Shown: positions 1-12,292, numbered from the stretch's first letter. The stretch is 64,000 bases of DNA from Sphaerolaimus hirsutus (GCA_964036195.1 OZ038451.1:22275927-22339926), one strand, 5' to 3'. Notes: generated by a model not told the origin, from the letters alone. Numbers and translations: made by a program.

Positions 1-205
1 AAGTGAATAAAATAGCCAAACATGGTATATAAATAAACACATGTATAGCCAAAAATAAGGGGAAAAAAGCATGGATTGAAGTAGATTTGAAGGTGAAAAT
101 GGGCAAAAAGTATGAAAATTGGGGAAAAGTTTCTCAAAAATAAATTTATAATTATATTTTCTGAGATTTTTTAAATATAAATCTCTCAGAGATTTTTAGA
201 ACGCT
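1..205. mobile_element. Right part of an R5-type hAT-like MITE
   Basis: The block resembles the right half of the element at 17454-18345: the same order of a 'gccaaaaata' stretch, 'gaaggtgaaaatgggcaaa', 'gttttctc' and the pair of 'ctgagattttt / ctctcagagattttt' motifs, ending near 'acgcta' (compare 'atgcta' at the 18345 terminus). The left half lies outside the window. Confidence 0.55.
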
Positions 206-236
206 AATTGCGAGGAATTACTGTATCTATTATACC

Positions 237-1269
237 CAGGGTTGGTTTTATAAAAATTCATTTTAGTAAAATTGTATAAAAATTATATAAAAATTTTATT
301 TTATTTCTATTTTATTCTTGTTTCATTTTATTTTATTTTATTTTATTCCCAAAAGTCATTAATAAAATAAAATGACACATTTTACAAAAGTTTTACAAAA
401 ATTGTACAAAAATTTTACAAAAAATCAGAATCATGCATGCAAGGCCAGAAAAATGTTATAATTAGACCTATACATGAAAAACCTGTGACAAATTTTTCCC
501 TTACTTTTCAAAAGTTGCATGCAGTATGTATTGTTAGCTAGCTGCAAGTGTAAAGTTACAATTATTGATAAGAATGGTTTGCATTTTCAGTAGAAGGACT
601 AGTGGAGTGTGCTGGGCACATTTATAAAATGTGATGCAATTTGTCAATTGTCATGACAAATGTAAAGTAAAGTGTCAATTGTCATGCAAAATGTCAAGTG
701 TCATGTCAAATGTCATGCAAAGTGTAAATTGTGTATCCAAATCTTGTGTTTTTGTTTCCATAGTATGTATTGTATCCTAATCTTATGTTTTTGTATCCAA
801 ATGTTCACATAAGATTTGGATTCAACAACAACATAATTTGGATACAAAACATGAGATTTCAAAATCAAACATGAGATTTGAACACAATTTGCTTGACAAT
901 TGATACTTTAATTTTTACATGTCATGACAATCTACACTTTACTTTACATTTGTCATGACATTGACACTTTGCATGACATTTTACATGACATTTGACACTT
1001 TACACTTGGGACTGCTCCTATATCCATGAATAAACAGGTAGAAACTCAAGCAACGAGATAAAATTTTACAAAAAAAATGAATTTTTATACAATTTTACAA
1101 AAATACGAATTTTTATACAATTTTACAAAAATTTTACAAAAATTCGAATTTTTATACAATTTTTTTTTTATTCTTAAATTTTCCATTTTATTTTATTTTA
1201 TTTTATCCTTGAATATCCCATTTTATTTTTATTTTATTTTTATTTTTTTCTGAGATTTTGCCAACCCTG
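237..1269. mobile_element. hAT-like MITE, CAGGGTTGG ends, intact 8-bp TSD
   Basis: The ends CAGGGTTGG and CCAACCCTG are inverted copies and the element is flanked on both sides by ATTATACC (229-236 and 1270-1277), an 8-bp duplication typical of hAT transposition. The flanks of the body are repetitive TTTTATTTTA/TTTACAAAAATT DNA. The middle (about 595-1015) is an R3-like palindrome rich in TGTCAAATGTCATGCAAA, apparently inserted later. No transposase is encoded. Confidence 0.82.
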
Positions 1270-1318
1270 ATTATACCAACAAAAGAGAATGGTATGGATT
1301 GAATTGACGAGAATCAAG

Positions 1319-2014
1319 CAGAGTTGTTAAAATACCGGTATTTTTGGAAAGCGTAAGCGTAAGCGTAAATACACTTTCCAAATTTTGAGTATGGATACTG
1401 AAAGCGTAAGGTATTTTTTAAATACCTAGGAAAGCGTAAATAAAAGCGTAAGCATAAAAATCTTTTTGCTTTTTGCTCAGTGAAATCTTTCCAAATCAAG
1501 GTCTCGGTGAGATTTTTCGGATGTCCATTTAGCATAGTCTGCCCTAATATTTTGTTTGTTTATTCATCGGCAGCAACATTTAAGTCATCCTCATCTTCTA
1601 ACGTGAAGTTTGTGCTGGCAAGGGCGATAAAATCGTCGTCGGTATCCATTTTCAGCAACAACGTTTTCTCACCTGAAGCCACAATTTTGCTCGGTAACAC
1701 AGTACCTATTAACAAGACATTAATAGCGCGACACAATTTATACATTGCCACTATTTCCAGTGCATTACTGCACACACGCAGTCATTTTTTGGTACGCAGC
1801 CTCGTTCACGCTTTTTTCTGTTTTTACGCTTTTTCAAAAGCGTAAAACTAAACTGTGTGAAAAGTTTTTTTACGCTTTTAGTACCCGGGTAATTTGGTCG
1901 GGAAAGCGTAAAAAAGCGTACGGGTATTTTATGAAAGCGTGAGCGTAAGCGTAAGTATAAATACCCATTTACCCGGGTATTTTGGGTAAGCGTAAATACG
2001 CTTTCGCAACTCTG
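1319..2014. mobile_element. R4 hAT-like MITE, GCGTAA version
   Basis: The element begins CAGAGTTG and ends CAACTCTG, with the 8-bp duplication GAATCAAG at 1311-1318 and 2015-2022. Both arms are filled with repeats of GCGTAA/TTACGC, broken by 'aataccggtattt' and 'taaatacccatttacccggg' palindromes. The open frame at about 1480-1845 is part of the repeat and is not considered a gene. Confidence 0.88.
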
Positions 2015-2171
2015 GAATCAAGCACCAATACATCTTCGATCACTTTGCACACTTTGATCAAGTTTTCCATATGCTAATGTTTATCAGCATACACCCACAC
2101 AGAAGAATGATACCTATACACTCCCCAACCCCCAAACCCACACACAAACTGAACCCCTTTTGATTTTTCAG

Positions 2172-3011
2172 CAGCAACTCACGTTTCCTACTGTTGGTGA
2201 CGCCAGTTTTGGGCGTCGGCTGGGCATTCGGCGGCATTTTCCTGTTCGATTTGAATGACTCGCTGTTGAAAATGGCCCAACTTGTCTTTATACTGCTGTG
2301 CGGCCTGCAGGGACTGTTCATAATGATTATGGTCGTGTTTTATAATCGTGAGGTGAGTATCGTGTTGGTTTTTGGGTTGATTGAACTTGGTAGGCTTTCA
2401 GTTGACTGACCCAAATCCAACTTGCTTTCGAAAAAAAAACAGTTTTAAATGTTTCTGATCGATCGCACACACTGGGGCCACTTTTCAAACCCTGTTCAAG
2501 TTCCCTACAAAATGTCAAATATCATGCAAGATGAAATGTCAAACGACCGGTTAACAAATAAAACAAAATTTAACATTTTACATGGCATTTAGGTACATGA
2601 CTCTTGACATTTTGCATGAAATTTGACATTTTACAGGTAATTTTCATGGTCTGGGAGTGGCACCTGGGAGCAATCCCGAACCCTGTTCTGGAAAGTGTCA
2701 AATGTCATGCAAAATGTCAAAAGTTCAATAATGATATGCTTTTTTCCTTTGATGCTTTTTTGTTCGCATGCATGACATTTTACACTTTTTATTACAATTT
2801 ACAGGGTGCGGGCCTCTGAATCTTATATAACTATGACCTTTGCATTACAGATAACCCTCGGCATGGATTACCAAAGTCGACCAGATGAGGAACTTGACTT
2901 TGTGAGTTCAAAAAAATTTATCAATATTCGCACTGCCAGAAAAAAATTAAAAAAATTCCATAATTTCAGAATGAACCTGATGGGCGAAAGAGGCTCGTCT
3001 ACATTTGGTGA
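2172..3011 (+). CDS. 3' end of a seven-helix receptor gene (adhesion/secretin-like), partial
   Basis: Three exons read through in phase 0. Exon a (about 2172-2352) encodes two strongly hydrophobic segments, the first with GVGWAFGG and the second with CGLQGLFIMIMVVFYNRE. The latter has the LQG-[ML]-FIF look of helix 7 of adhesion/secretin-class (B) receptors. Exons 2851-2901 and 2970-3011 add a short acidic tail ending in a TGA stop. Donors GTGAGT (2353, 2902) and acceptors TTACAG and TTTCAG are canonical. The upstream exons (ligand-binding region and helices 1-5) lie outside the window, so the receptor type cannot be fixed; the tail, about 30 residues after helix 7, is short. The first intron contains R3 repeat DNA. 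Alternative reading: a multipass membrane protein of another class. Confidence 0.6.
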
Positions 3012-4321
3012 CGCCTGATTTCCCAAAGACAACATTGAATCAAGATATATGACAAAGGCAGAAATTCTGCTGGTTCAAAGAAGAACTTGAATGCATGAAA
3101 AAATACAATACATAAACTATTTAGGGGTACTTTGAATGTACCTACCTAGGTAACTGCATTACCTCGAATAGCTACAGCATGGGGAGTTATTTTTTTACTT
3201 GGGAGTTTGCCAAAGAGACAATTCACGCTTTTTCATAAATACTTGGTTTTCATCAATATTCGCTCTCAATTTGAGTGAAAACCCCACTATTAGAAAAACA
3301 ATTTGTATTCATTTTAGTTTTTAAAGTACATGCTTGTTAATGATCGGAAAACATTGCTCGTATTTTCTGCATAAACTTTGCATTTAGCGATTCAGACTGA
3401 GTCTAAATAGCCGGGACGTTTTTCAGGGAGGGGAAGGGTTATTCGAAGTAATGCAGTACGTAAATACACATTTTGGAAACCGACAACGTAAATCAACGTT
3501 TACCTAATAAACTTCTCAATTTGATCGATTTTAGTGGAAAAATCCAGATAAATATAACCAGGTGCAGGACTATGTTAAACAAAAATTCAAAATTAGTGGC
3601 CTCAATAAGCTCGAGGAATTGGCACATTTTCAAATTTCCCATACTATCGCAAACAGAAAATTATGTCGCTCCAAATGGAAAATTTTATCATCGGAGAAAA
3701 ATCTTGAATAATTCCATCATTTCCGAGCATTTTGTGGTAGTTTGATCCTAGAAAAAGTGACTGCATTATAACACTATCGAAAAAAAACAGCGGCAGGGTT
3801 CCATATTCAACCAATCAAGACGTCCTCAACTATTCGCCGACGTAAATATCCTATTAATTACTCGGCGGACATCACTCTCAGTATGGAAACCTACCATAAC
3901 CTATATGAATATTGAACTAGAAATTACACCGTTTTTATCATAGATGTTGTTTTACTATTGAATAATTAATTACGATATTTATCACAAGATTTTATTCATT
4001 TAATTCTGGTAGAATTCTGTTCATACTTTGCGGTCTGCTTACTACCTACTTATCGCATTTATTTACGCAGTGCGCGGTTACAGAAAAAATAGCAACATTC
4101 GACTGATAAGTGATAAATATGATCCGGTTACACAGTGCGGCCGCGTTAAAATATCGATAAGGGAACTCGGATTAACGTGAGATAATTACAGCCGCGTCGG
4201 CGGCACGGCAACGCTAAAGTCGCACATGTTTTCAGCTGTTTTGGCTGGTCGATAAACGTAGATTTTCCACTCATTTCTCACCGAATAGTCAATGATTGTC
4301 TCGTTATTTGGTCGCCCAGAG
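3012..4321. other. Gene-free stretch
   Basis: AT-rich spacer between the receptor-like gene and the start of the coiled-coil gene. I see no coding exon, RNA gene or recognisable mobile element here. The short frame at 3473-3745 has no supporting splice sites or composition. Confidence 0.5.
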
Positions 4322-7146
4322 ATGGACGGTATGATTCCCCTGTTCACGAGCACACCGTGCAACAACAAAGGTAAAATGGCATATATTTTTTTGCATTTTT
4401 GGTGTCTTCTATAATATATTATGTTTATTTTACCTTAACAGTTAATTGCCTCTGCTGGAAAGTTTCAAATCGTAAGAAATATCTTAATCAACCACTAAAA
4501 ATCCTTGAGTGGTTTTCGTCATTTTTCCCTGAACTGTGAGTGAATAATCTTTCCCGCCCCCCCCCCCCCAAAAAAAAACCCTGCCTACAATTCGGAAATT
4601 CCAGTTCACAGATGGAAACTAGCTCCCGAGGCGGTTGACCCTCAGTTCACCCCAATCTAATTTACCCCCCTTGCGAACAGACGCGTACGAATGGGAGCGG
4701 CCGTTCAAGAAGCGCCGCCGGGTGCGGCTGTCGTGCGCGGGCGAGGGCGCGCCGAACGCGGTCAGCTCGGGCAGCGACACGGACACGCCGAAATGTCGGT
4801 TGTCGCGGCGTTGAGCCCACACACGCTAGTTGACATCGACACCAAATGTCAACGGGTGCCGATCCCGATTCAAAGCTTGCTGACGAGTGGACGAACGACT
4901 TTCAAGCGCAATTTTTGAATTAGGAATGGAACCAGTTGATATTTGATGTCGATGTCTACTAGCGCGTGTGGGGCCGTTATCGCGCCACCGGTATATACAT
5001 AGCTTATGAAGCTGTGTGACGTTTTTTGTGCATACACACACCGTTGCTGTCAACCGAAAAATAGGAAAACGCATGCATAAGCTTTGAACGCATTTGAGTT
5101 TGGAGTGAATGAGTCGTTTTTGGATCTCGGTGAACGGCTGTTGACGCCAACATCAGTGCGGTAAACTCAAAACGCGTTTAAAAAGCTTCTTTATGAGTTT
5201 CATTTTATTTACCCAAATTTCCCGATGCGCCCACTCGCCACTGTTAAAAATGTACGGGCTAATAAAATCCCGCCCCCAGGCGTGACGCCTGCGGCGTGCA
5301 GCGGCGACAGCGGCACGTCGACGCCGGGCACGCAGTTCCCGTCGAACATGTCGTCGGCCGGCTCCGAGTGCACCGAGCCCGCCGCTTTGAATGGCGATCT
5401 TGTCGACGATGCAGGTCAGTTGATCATTTAGCCGAGTTTGGATAGAGAAGGGTGTGCTTCTATAAGTACCGATCTACAAATTATTCAAATTTGAGTTAGG
5501 ACCATTTTTGGGGTCCCCATAAAAATGCGCTTCAAAAAAATATATAATATGTGGGGGGTGCGAAATTCAATTTTGAGATATGGGGGGTCGAAAAAAGCAA
5601 AACAATCGCAAAATACAGTTTTTGAAATTTTAAAAGTACCGATCTACAAGCTTTTTCAGCTTTTGTATTTTTTAAAGTACCGATCTACACACATTTTTAA
5701 AAATTGTACTTCTAAATGTACCGATCTGCACTTCATTTTTTGTGCTTCTAAAAGTACCGATGTCAGCTTGGCATCATCAGCAGCAAAAACTCAATTTGTG
5801 CTTTTTTACTATGGGTAAAAGTACCGATCCCCATACCCAATAACCCAATAATATGGATACCCAATAATATGGCCGAAATACCCATACCCAAAATTCCCAT
5901 ACCCAATACCCATGTATGGGTATTGCATACTCCAAACTTTCAATTGCGATTATCTCAAAATCGATTTTTTGTAGATCGGTACTTTTAGAAGCACACCGTT
6001 CAATTTGACTTGCAGACAATGAAGTTCCAATGAACTAGGTAGTTGACTTGACAGCCTGGGATGTCCCCCTCGAAATACCCCCCTCAAAATGGACATGAAT
6101 TTATACCCACCCTCGAAGTAGCCCCTCCTCGTTTAACCCCCCACCCCCTCAAAAATCTCACTGGAAACCACCCCCCGGGGGGTATTCCGAGGAAATAGGG
6201 TAGGTAGATCGTGGAAAAGCAACGTTCACAAACCCCGTAAACAGTAGTAAATCAAACTTAAAATTATGACTTCCCGTCAACTTAAACGCCTTCACAATGT
6301 ATTTACGTTCGGTCGGTTTAAACTGTTCAAACGAACTCCCGCGCAGACATCTATAGCTCCAGTCCGGACGCGGACGTGACGCTGCGTGCGAACTCTATCG
6401 ACGACAGAACATACACCGTCAAAAGAAAACGGCAGGTAATTTTAAGCCAAAAAAGACTTCAAAGCCCACGCCGCCGTTTTCGAAAACGGTTTCTAAACGT
6501 CACATTTTAATTGATTTCACCCAGGATTCCGGCGGCAGCGAGCGCACTTGCCGCTGCGGCGACTATTGGAGAGACAAGTTGCTAGCGGTACACGCCAAGG
6601 CGACCGCCGTGTACGGCGCCAGCGTGCAGTTGGAGGCTGAGAACGAGCAGTTGAGAAAGGTGAGGCTGTGATTTTATGTGTGTGTATATTTGCGACCTTG
6701 CGCATTGTTAGATGGCACTCCCTAACCCTGTTAAATGTCTATTGTGAAATGTCATGTAAAATGTGAACGGTCGTGTAAAATGTAAAATTTATTCTATTTT
6801 TTTGCTGGTTGTTTGACATTTTTCTGGGTGGGTCTGGGAGTGGCCAGTGGTCAGTAACGATGACAGCACCCTGGCAAAATTACTTCCAAAATAGTTTTTC
6901 CCGAATTTTAAAATTTTTAAATACTTTTCCCATTGAATGAATGGATTACATTGATTTTACTCCATCAACAGGACAACGCGGCGCTGCGCGGTCGTCTGAG
7001 CGACGTGCAGTCGGAGCTGGCCGCGGCGGCGCGCGGCCTGAACGAGCTCCGGCGGCGGCGCGACGCTTCCAGCGTGCCGTGCGCCCGGACTGACGTTGGT
7101 GCGGAAGAGGGTAGTCGACCGGCGAGCGCCTTTCGTGCGCCCACAG
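4322..7146 (+). CDS. 5' exons of a basic, coiled-coil protein of unknown family (partial gene)
   Basis: Six GC-rich exons join with matching phases: 4322-4370, 4681-4794, 5280-5414, 6347-6435, 6525-6659, 6972-7146. The first ATG starts MDGMIPLFTSTP. Exon 2 holds a likely nuclear localisation signal (PFKKRRRVRL); exons 3-4 are rich in Ser, Thr and Asp; exon 5 carries CRCGDYW; exons 5-6 form a coiled coil (LEAENEQLRKDNAALRGRL) ending in an Arg-rich segment. All junctions are GT-AG; the exon 2 donor (gtcggt) is the weakest. The last donor (7147) leaves one base, so the gene continues; exon-like blocks at 8.2, 16.3 and 17.2-19.5 kb are candidates. I do not recognise the family; a nuclear role is inferred only from the basic cluster and coiled coil. 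It starts about 1.3 kb downstream of the receptor-like gene. Confidence 0.62.
5452..5996. mobile_element. Palindromic MITE with AAAGTACCGATCTACA words
   Basis: Inverted ends GTGTGCTTCTA and TAGAAGCACAC enclose several copies of 'aaagtaccgatctacaa' in both orientations and a central run of 'cccatacccaata'. It lies in the intron between 5414 and 6347. No coding capacity. Confidence 0.7.
6061..6207. mobile_element. Degenerate R1 element
   Basis: Starts with 'ccccctcgaaatacccccctc' and ends 'ggggggtattccgaggaaatagggta', the R1 terminal pattern with substitutions. It is intronic. Confidence 0.55.
6722..6850. mobile_element. R3 palindromic MITE, short copy
   Basis: 'cactccctaaccctgttaaatgtc' at the left and 'tgacatttttctgggtgggtctgggagtgg' at the right are inverted relatives of the R3 termini. 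It sits in the intron before exon 6972-7146. Confidence 0.6.
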
Positions 7147-7164
7147 GTGTGCATACTGCATGTA

Positions 7165-8000
7165 CTCCAGCAACATTACACCTTGCGAACGTGGTTCACG
7201 CTGGAAGCGTGCCAACTATACTCCGATTACTTTACACCCTGTACGCATGGTTCCCGCTTGGAGTGTGCCAATGATGGTTAGCGCTTGCGAATTTCATAGA
7301 AAGATGACAAAATTGATTGTTGTTATAATGTTATTCATTAACATATTCACATCGATGAATTTTTTTCATCTTTTTACGGAAATTGACAACGATCCATTCA
7401 CTTCAAATTGACTTTTCCAATCAATGTTTCCTCGAAATAGACATAAAACGGAATTGCAACGATTTGAATCCGTTGATTTATGATTTTGCAAGTTCAACGT
7501 TCCATCATTCTCTTCAGATCTGAAGATTGTCAGACACATCTGATGAGCCATTGCACAAAAGATTTATACCCACTCACACCACTCCGTCCATTTTTCTGGC
7601 GAATTCAGATCATCCATGAATGCGTTTTTCATCTTTTTTCCATTTATACAGCACTCACCTTGAAACCCTACTGGCGCCCTTTAAAAGCAGGGCGCCAGGC
7701 GCCACGGAAAAAGAGCGCCAAGCACCAATGGCGCCATGGCGGGGCGTCCTTTGGCGCCCTCAAATGGCGCCAGCGCCATGGCGCCATTCCATCACTAACG
7801 CCGAGTATATGTATTTATAACGTAACTATGCGCTTTTTTAAAAACGTTGAAAAAAATGAATTGCTGTTATAACATTATTCGGAAACGACATCAATGAATG
7901 TTTTGATTTTTTTACAAAACTCGCACGCTTTAACTATTATTGGCACGCTTCCAACGTGAGACATAAATCAGTGCAAGTGCAGAGTGTCATGTTCGCCGAG
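7165..8000. mobile_element. TATACTCCGRTTAC element interrupted by an R2-type element
   Basis: The outer parts (7205-7390 and 7865-7995) match the uninterrupted copy at 14107-14350: 'actttacaccctg', 'aaagatgacaaaattgattg', 'attcattaacatattcacatcgatgaa', 'gagacataaatcagtgc'. Between them, about 7395-7797 is a foreign block whose unique left part resembles 41035-41275 and which ends in a GGCGCC-rich R2 segment with CCATCACTA. So one repeat has inserted into another. Confidence 0.65.
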
Positions 8001-8029
8001 GATACTGCATGGTACTGATGGTGTCACTC

Positions 8030-8175
8030 TCGGAACCTGTAGAATGTAATGAAAAATGTCAAATGTTCAGTTAAAAATAAAATAAATTTTGCCATTTTAC
8101 AGGGCATTTTACATGACTTGACACTTTGCATGACATTTAACATTGTAAATGGCGTTTTACAGTGTCTGGGAATAG
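8030..8175. mobile_element. R3 palindromic MITE
   Basis: Left end 'ctcggaacctgtagaatg', right end 'attttacagtgtctgggaatagc', with TGACATTT-type palindromic body. It abuts the exon-like block at 8176. Confidence 0.6.
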
Positions 8176-8448
8176 CTCCCGATTGACACGAGTACTGAAT
8201 CGATGTCCTACAACTACAACACCACTCACCACTCAGTTACGAGTGCGTCGCGGCCGCCCTCAGCCGCGCCCTCGCCGGACACCACTGAGCAGCCGCCGCA
8301 ACCGCGGCACATTGTCAACGGGTCAAATCACCAATTTGGCGCCAGTTTCCCGCCCGGCCCGCCGCTCCAGCTGCAGTTGAGATACGGAGCCGATGGCGTC
8401 GCTGCAGCTGTACAGCAGTGGCGCCAGGCGGTGTTGTTTTATGCGTGA
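8176..8448 (+). CDS. Possible exon, Ser/Pro/His-rich
   Basis: A GC-rich open frame with residues MSYNYNTTHHSVTSASRPPS and a following PPQ/PPGPPLQLQL-rich tail, ending in TGA at about 8446. Composition matches the neighbouring host exons and contrasts with the AT-rich surroundings. The phase does not fit directly onto the donor at 7147, so either an exon is missing from my model or this is a separate gene. No family recognised. Confidence 0.35.
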   Translation, partial: LPIDTSTESMSYNYNTTHHSVTSASRPPSAAPSPDTTEQPPQPRHIVNGSNHQFGASFPPGPPLQLQLRYGADGVAAAVQQWRQAVLFYA

Positions 8449-8473
8449 TTTAATGAGTGATTAGAGCTTGCGG

Positions 8474-8645
8474 CAGTCCCGAACCCTGTCAAGTGTGAGC
8501 CGCGTGTCAAATATTATGCCGCGTGATGATCAAAGTGTAAAAGTATATTCCAATTTCTGAACTTTAACATTTCGACCAAATTTGTATGCCATTTTGCATC
8601 ACATTTTACGCTTGATTTTACACTTTAACGGTGTGGGACTGCCTC
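8474..8645. mobile_element. R3 palindromic MITE
   Basis: Ends 'gcagtcccgaaccctgtcaag' and 'cttt aacggtgtgggactgc' are inverted R3 termini; the body has CATTTTGCATCACATTTTAC motifs. Confidence 0.65.
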
Positions 8646-9069
8646 CTCGAGCTTGTTGTGATGTGATAGACTTGTTTTTTTCAAACTTGCTTGTTTTGGC
8701 GCTCAAGGCGCTCAGTGCTATATTCTTGCAGTTTTCCATACTAAAATTGTATGGCGCATTAATTCAATTAAGAACAATTGTGATGTTGCTGTCTATTTCA
8801 GGACTGATTTCCACTTCCATCATTTCGCATTTACCCTACATTCTTAATTGTATGTTTCCCTACTGTTGTACACGACAGAAACATAAAGTGCACACATTCA
8901 TACTCATTTACTGGAAACCAGTGCACGTAAAATCCTGATAATATCCGCAATCACACATTATATTCAAACAAAGAGAAGAGTAACCACCATTACACCCTTT
9001 TCACCACTAAAAAAGCTGAAAATTCCCCAGCCGACCACAGAGGAGTCGTTCCAGCACTACTGCCAGGTG

Positions 9070-9998
9070 GCAGTCACGCACCCTGTAAAGTGTGATGCAA
9101 CGTTTCAATGAATATAGAAAATATGTACCGTGTTACCTCGAAATACCCTCAAGGTGTTTATTATTTCGCCAGCAAAATTTAAGGGGGGATAATTCGAGGG
9201 GGTCTATTATTTCGCCAGAAATTTTTGGAAATTCCCCTTACCCAGACGTAGAAAAATCAAACAATTACATAGATGTATACCGTATTACCTCGAATTATCC
9301 CCCCCTTGAATTAACCCCCCCTCGAAATACCCCCCTAAATTTCGGCTGAGGAAATAATAAACCCCCCCCTCGAAATACCCCCCCCCCCTAAAATTGAGTG
9401 TAACGTGAACGTACATGACAAATACCGCAGTTTGTGATCTGTACAATGCAGAACAGACGTTAAAACTGATGATAAAGTGACGTTAGGGAAGGGTTTTTGT
9501 GTATATACGGTAATATATGCCTATAAACACACATAAATCTATGTGATTGTTCGATTTTTCCACGTCTGCGTTTGGGGAATTTCCGATAATTTCTGGCGAA
9601 ATAATAGACCCCCCCCCTCGAATAAACCCCCCTCTCGAATTATCCCCCCCTCAAATTTTGCTGGCAAAATAATAAACCCCCTGGGGGTATTTCGAGGTAA
9701 TACGGTATGTGTTTATAGGCATATATAATAGCATATACACATAAACCCTTCCCTAACGTCACTGAGTTATCGGTTTTAACGTGTGTTCTGTATTGTACAA
9801 ATCACAAACTGCGGTATTTGTCATGTACTTTCTCTTTACATTCAGTTTTAGGGGGCGGGGTATTTCAAGGGGTAGGGTTAATTCGAGGTAATACGGTAAA
9901 TTTACCGAACTTTAGACATTTTGCATGTAATTTGACTCATTTTGTCACATTTGCGGGACATTAGACACTTTAACATGAAACTTTACAGTGTGTGGGAC
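9070..9998. mobile_element. R3 element carrying nested R1 copies
   Basis: R3 ends 'ggcagtcacgcaccctgtaaag' and 'ctttacagtgtgtgggactacc' enclose several R1 elements. R1 terminal motifs occur near 9127 (ACCGTGTTACCTCGAAAT), 9279 (TACCGTATTACCTCGAATT), 9700 (CGAGGTAATACGGTA) and 9890 (CGAGGTAATACGGTA). The long R1 internal segment 'gacaaataccgcagtttgtg' is present in both orientations (about 9418 and 9805). Confidence 0.7.
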
Positions 9999-10305
9999 TA
10001 CCACTAAATGCCAGTAGTAGCCTACTAATCCTAATGACAAAAATGGGATGTGCTTTCTCAACAAAACGAAAGCAAAAGAAACAGATGAAACAGAAGAAAC
10101 ACATTCAGCGCTTGGAGGATGCCATGGTTAGGGGGTATTTTAACATCGAACAGTGAACTTGTGTTAATTTTGTCGCCCAACTGGTTCTGTCATTCATCGG
10201 GTTGAGATAAGGCGCCGCCGGATATAGTATAGTGTATCTTTGACGTGTGGTTTGACTTTGTACCGCAAAGCCTTGAATACGTCCCCACCTTGAATCACTT
10301 CCCCC

Positions 10306-10673
10306 TAGTGATGGAAAAGCGCCATGGCGCTGGCGCCTGGCGCTAGCGCCAAAGCAAAAAGCGCCATGGCGCTTTTGGCGCTTGGCGCCATTTTGCTGTG
10401 GCGCCATTGGCGCTTGGCGCCGCTAGTCTCAAAAGCGTCATGGCTAGTGATGGAAAAGCGCCATGGCGCTGGCGCCTGGCGCTAGCGCCAAAGCAAAAAG
10501 CGCCATGGCGCTTTTGGCGCTTGGCGCCTTTTTGCTGTGGCGCCATTGGCGCTTGGCGCTGGGATTTGGAAAAGCGCCATGGCGCTTTTGGCGCTTGGCG
10601 CTATGACACCGTGGCGCCATTGGCGCTTGGCGCTAGTGTTTGAAAAAGCGCCAAAAAAGCGCCAAGAAGCTCT
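10306..10673. mobile_element. R2 GGCGCC-rich element, two nested or tandem copies
   Basis: TAGTGATGGAAAAGCGCCATGG occurs at 10306 and again at 10445, each followed by repeated TTTGGCGCTTGGCGCC words. The open frames through it are artefacts of the repeat. Confidence 0.7.
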
Positions 10674-10849
10674 AAAAGTTCATCATTATTTTATTCAAAA
10701 AGAACTTGTAAGTATAATTTACATAAGTGTATGTGCTACTGTAAATGTATTCCAGGATCAACATACCCTATTCTTGATTACTTTTGCGAACAATGTCCCT
10801 GTGATTGCATGCGTATTCAACACTTTTCCCATCTCATCATAATTTGGAC

Positions 10850-11313
10850 TACCGTATTTCCTCGAAATACCCCCCGGGGGTGATTGTTTCATAGTGGTCC
10901 CGAGAGGGGGGGGTTAAACGAGGGGAGGGGGGTATTTCGAGGGGGGGGGTTATTATTTCACAAGAAAATTTTTGAAAACCAAGTACGAAATTGTCGTCTG
11001 AAACGTACGCAGACGTCGAAAAATGCAACAAAAACCGCCAGTTATAAGGTTCTGTAGACTAATATTAGTATGTAGATGGTATCTACCTACACTGTTCTAA
11101 AGTGACACCGACATTGTTTTAACGTGTGTTCTGCAGTACACAGAACACAAACTACCGTTATTGTTAGCACGTTCCCTTTACACTCAATTGGGGGGGGGGG
11201 TATTTCGAGGGGGGGGGGGGGTGATTGTTTCATAGGTGGTCTCGAGAGGGGGGGGGGGTCAAACGAGGGTGGGTATTTCGAGGGGGGGGGGGGTATTTCG
11301 AGGAAATACGGTA
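10850..11313. mobile_element. R1 palindromic MITE, long form
   Basis: TACCGTATTTCCTCGAAATA at the left and TATTTCGAGGAAATACGGTA at the right are exact inverted copies with TA at both borders. The interior has G-runs separated by TATTTCGAGG plus the family's 'cacaaactaccgttattgtt' segment. The Gly-rich frames inside are not genes. Confidence 0.85.
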
Positions 11314-11426
11314 TATCGGGGGGGGGGGGGGAGGGGGTTCTTTTGTGACTATTCATCGGACCGGTAACACTCTTCACATATATCACTATACTGAGCTCGT
11401 TCCTTGCAGTTTTGTTTAAGCAGGGT

Positions 11427-11615
11427 TAAATGACCCTGCAAAGTGTAAAGTTAAGTGATAAACACCACGCAAAATTTCGTAAATACACGTTTGTTAAGTG
11501 TCATGCAAAATTTCAAAAGCTCAATAATAAAATTTTTATGTTTTATTTTTATTGACAGGTTACATCACATTCGCTTCTTGATATTTGACACTTGATTTTA
11601 CAGGGTGTGGAATTA
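11427..11615. mobile_element. R3 palindromic MITE
   Basis: 'atgaccctgcaaagtg' at the left and 'cttgattttacagggtgtggaat' at the right flank TCATGCAAAATTTC-type palindromic DNA. Confidence 0.6.
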
Positions 11616-11997
11616 CCCTTTGAGGCCATTCTAATTCAACAATTGCAATCCGAAATTCGAAAATTTATAATCCTGTGTTCAAGAGTGACTAGCAAAACTG
11701 TAAACTGCAATATCCCAGTAAAAAATCTCAAGTATTCAAAAAGTTGAAAACTTCATTTGAAAATTTCAAACTATTTTTGGGAAAAAAACAGATCTAAATT
11801 GGAAAAGTAATTTTAAAAAACACCTAAAAATCTAAGCACCTTTTTACAGATGGTTTGCTGTAGTGAGCCCAAACTCACAGCTGTAAAATATCATGATAAA
11901 AAGAACAAAAGTAACTGGAGTAGTTGACTTAAATATTGCAATTCAAATGAATAAATAGTAAGCATTAGCATGACCGCATATATGAGCAGCACAATTT

Positions 11998-12292
11998 TTT
12001 TTGGCGCTGGCGCTATTGGCGCTTGGCGCCAACATCCTCTGGCGCCATTGGCGCTTGGCGCCGTGATCTAGAAAAGCGCCATGGCGCTTTTGGCGCTTGG
12101 CGCTACTTTGCTGTGGCGCCATTGGCGCTTGGCGCTGGACTTTGAAAAGCGCCATGGCGCTTTTGGCGCTTGGCGCCAAAGTCCTGGCGCTTTTTCCATC
12201 ACTAGTCATGGCGCTTTTGGCGCTTGGCGCTAGAACGCTGTGGCGCTATTGGCGCTTGGTGCTAGCATTTAAAAAAGCGCCAAAAAAGCGCC
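11998..12292. mobile_element. R2 GGCGCC-rich element(s)
   Basis: Dense GGCGCTTGGCGCC words with an internal terminus GGCGCTTTTTCCATCACTA at about 12187-12206, which suggests two copies side by side. Confidence 0.7.

Noticed and set aside
1480-1845. 121-aa frame in the first R4 element
   Set aside because: No splice support or family resemblance; it lies wholly inside a hAT-like MITE with intact target duplication.
11087-11419. Gly- or Pro-rich frames
   Set aside because: They come from G/C runs of an R1 element.
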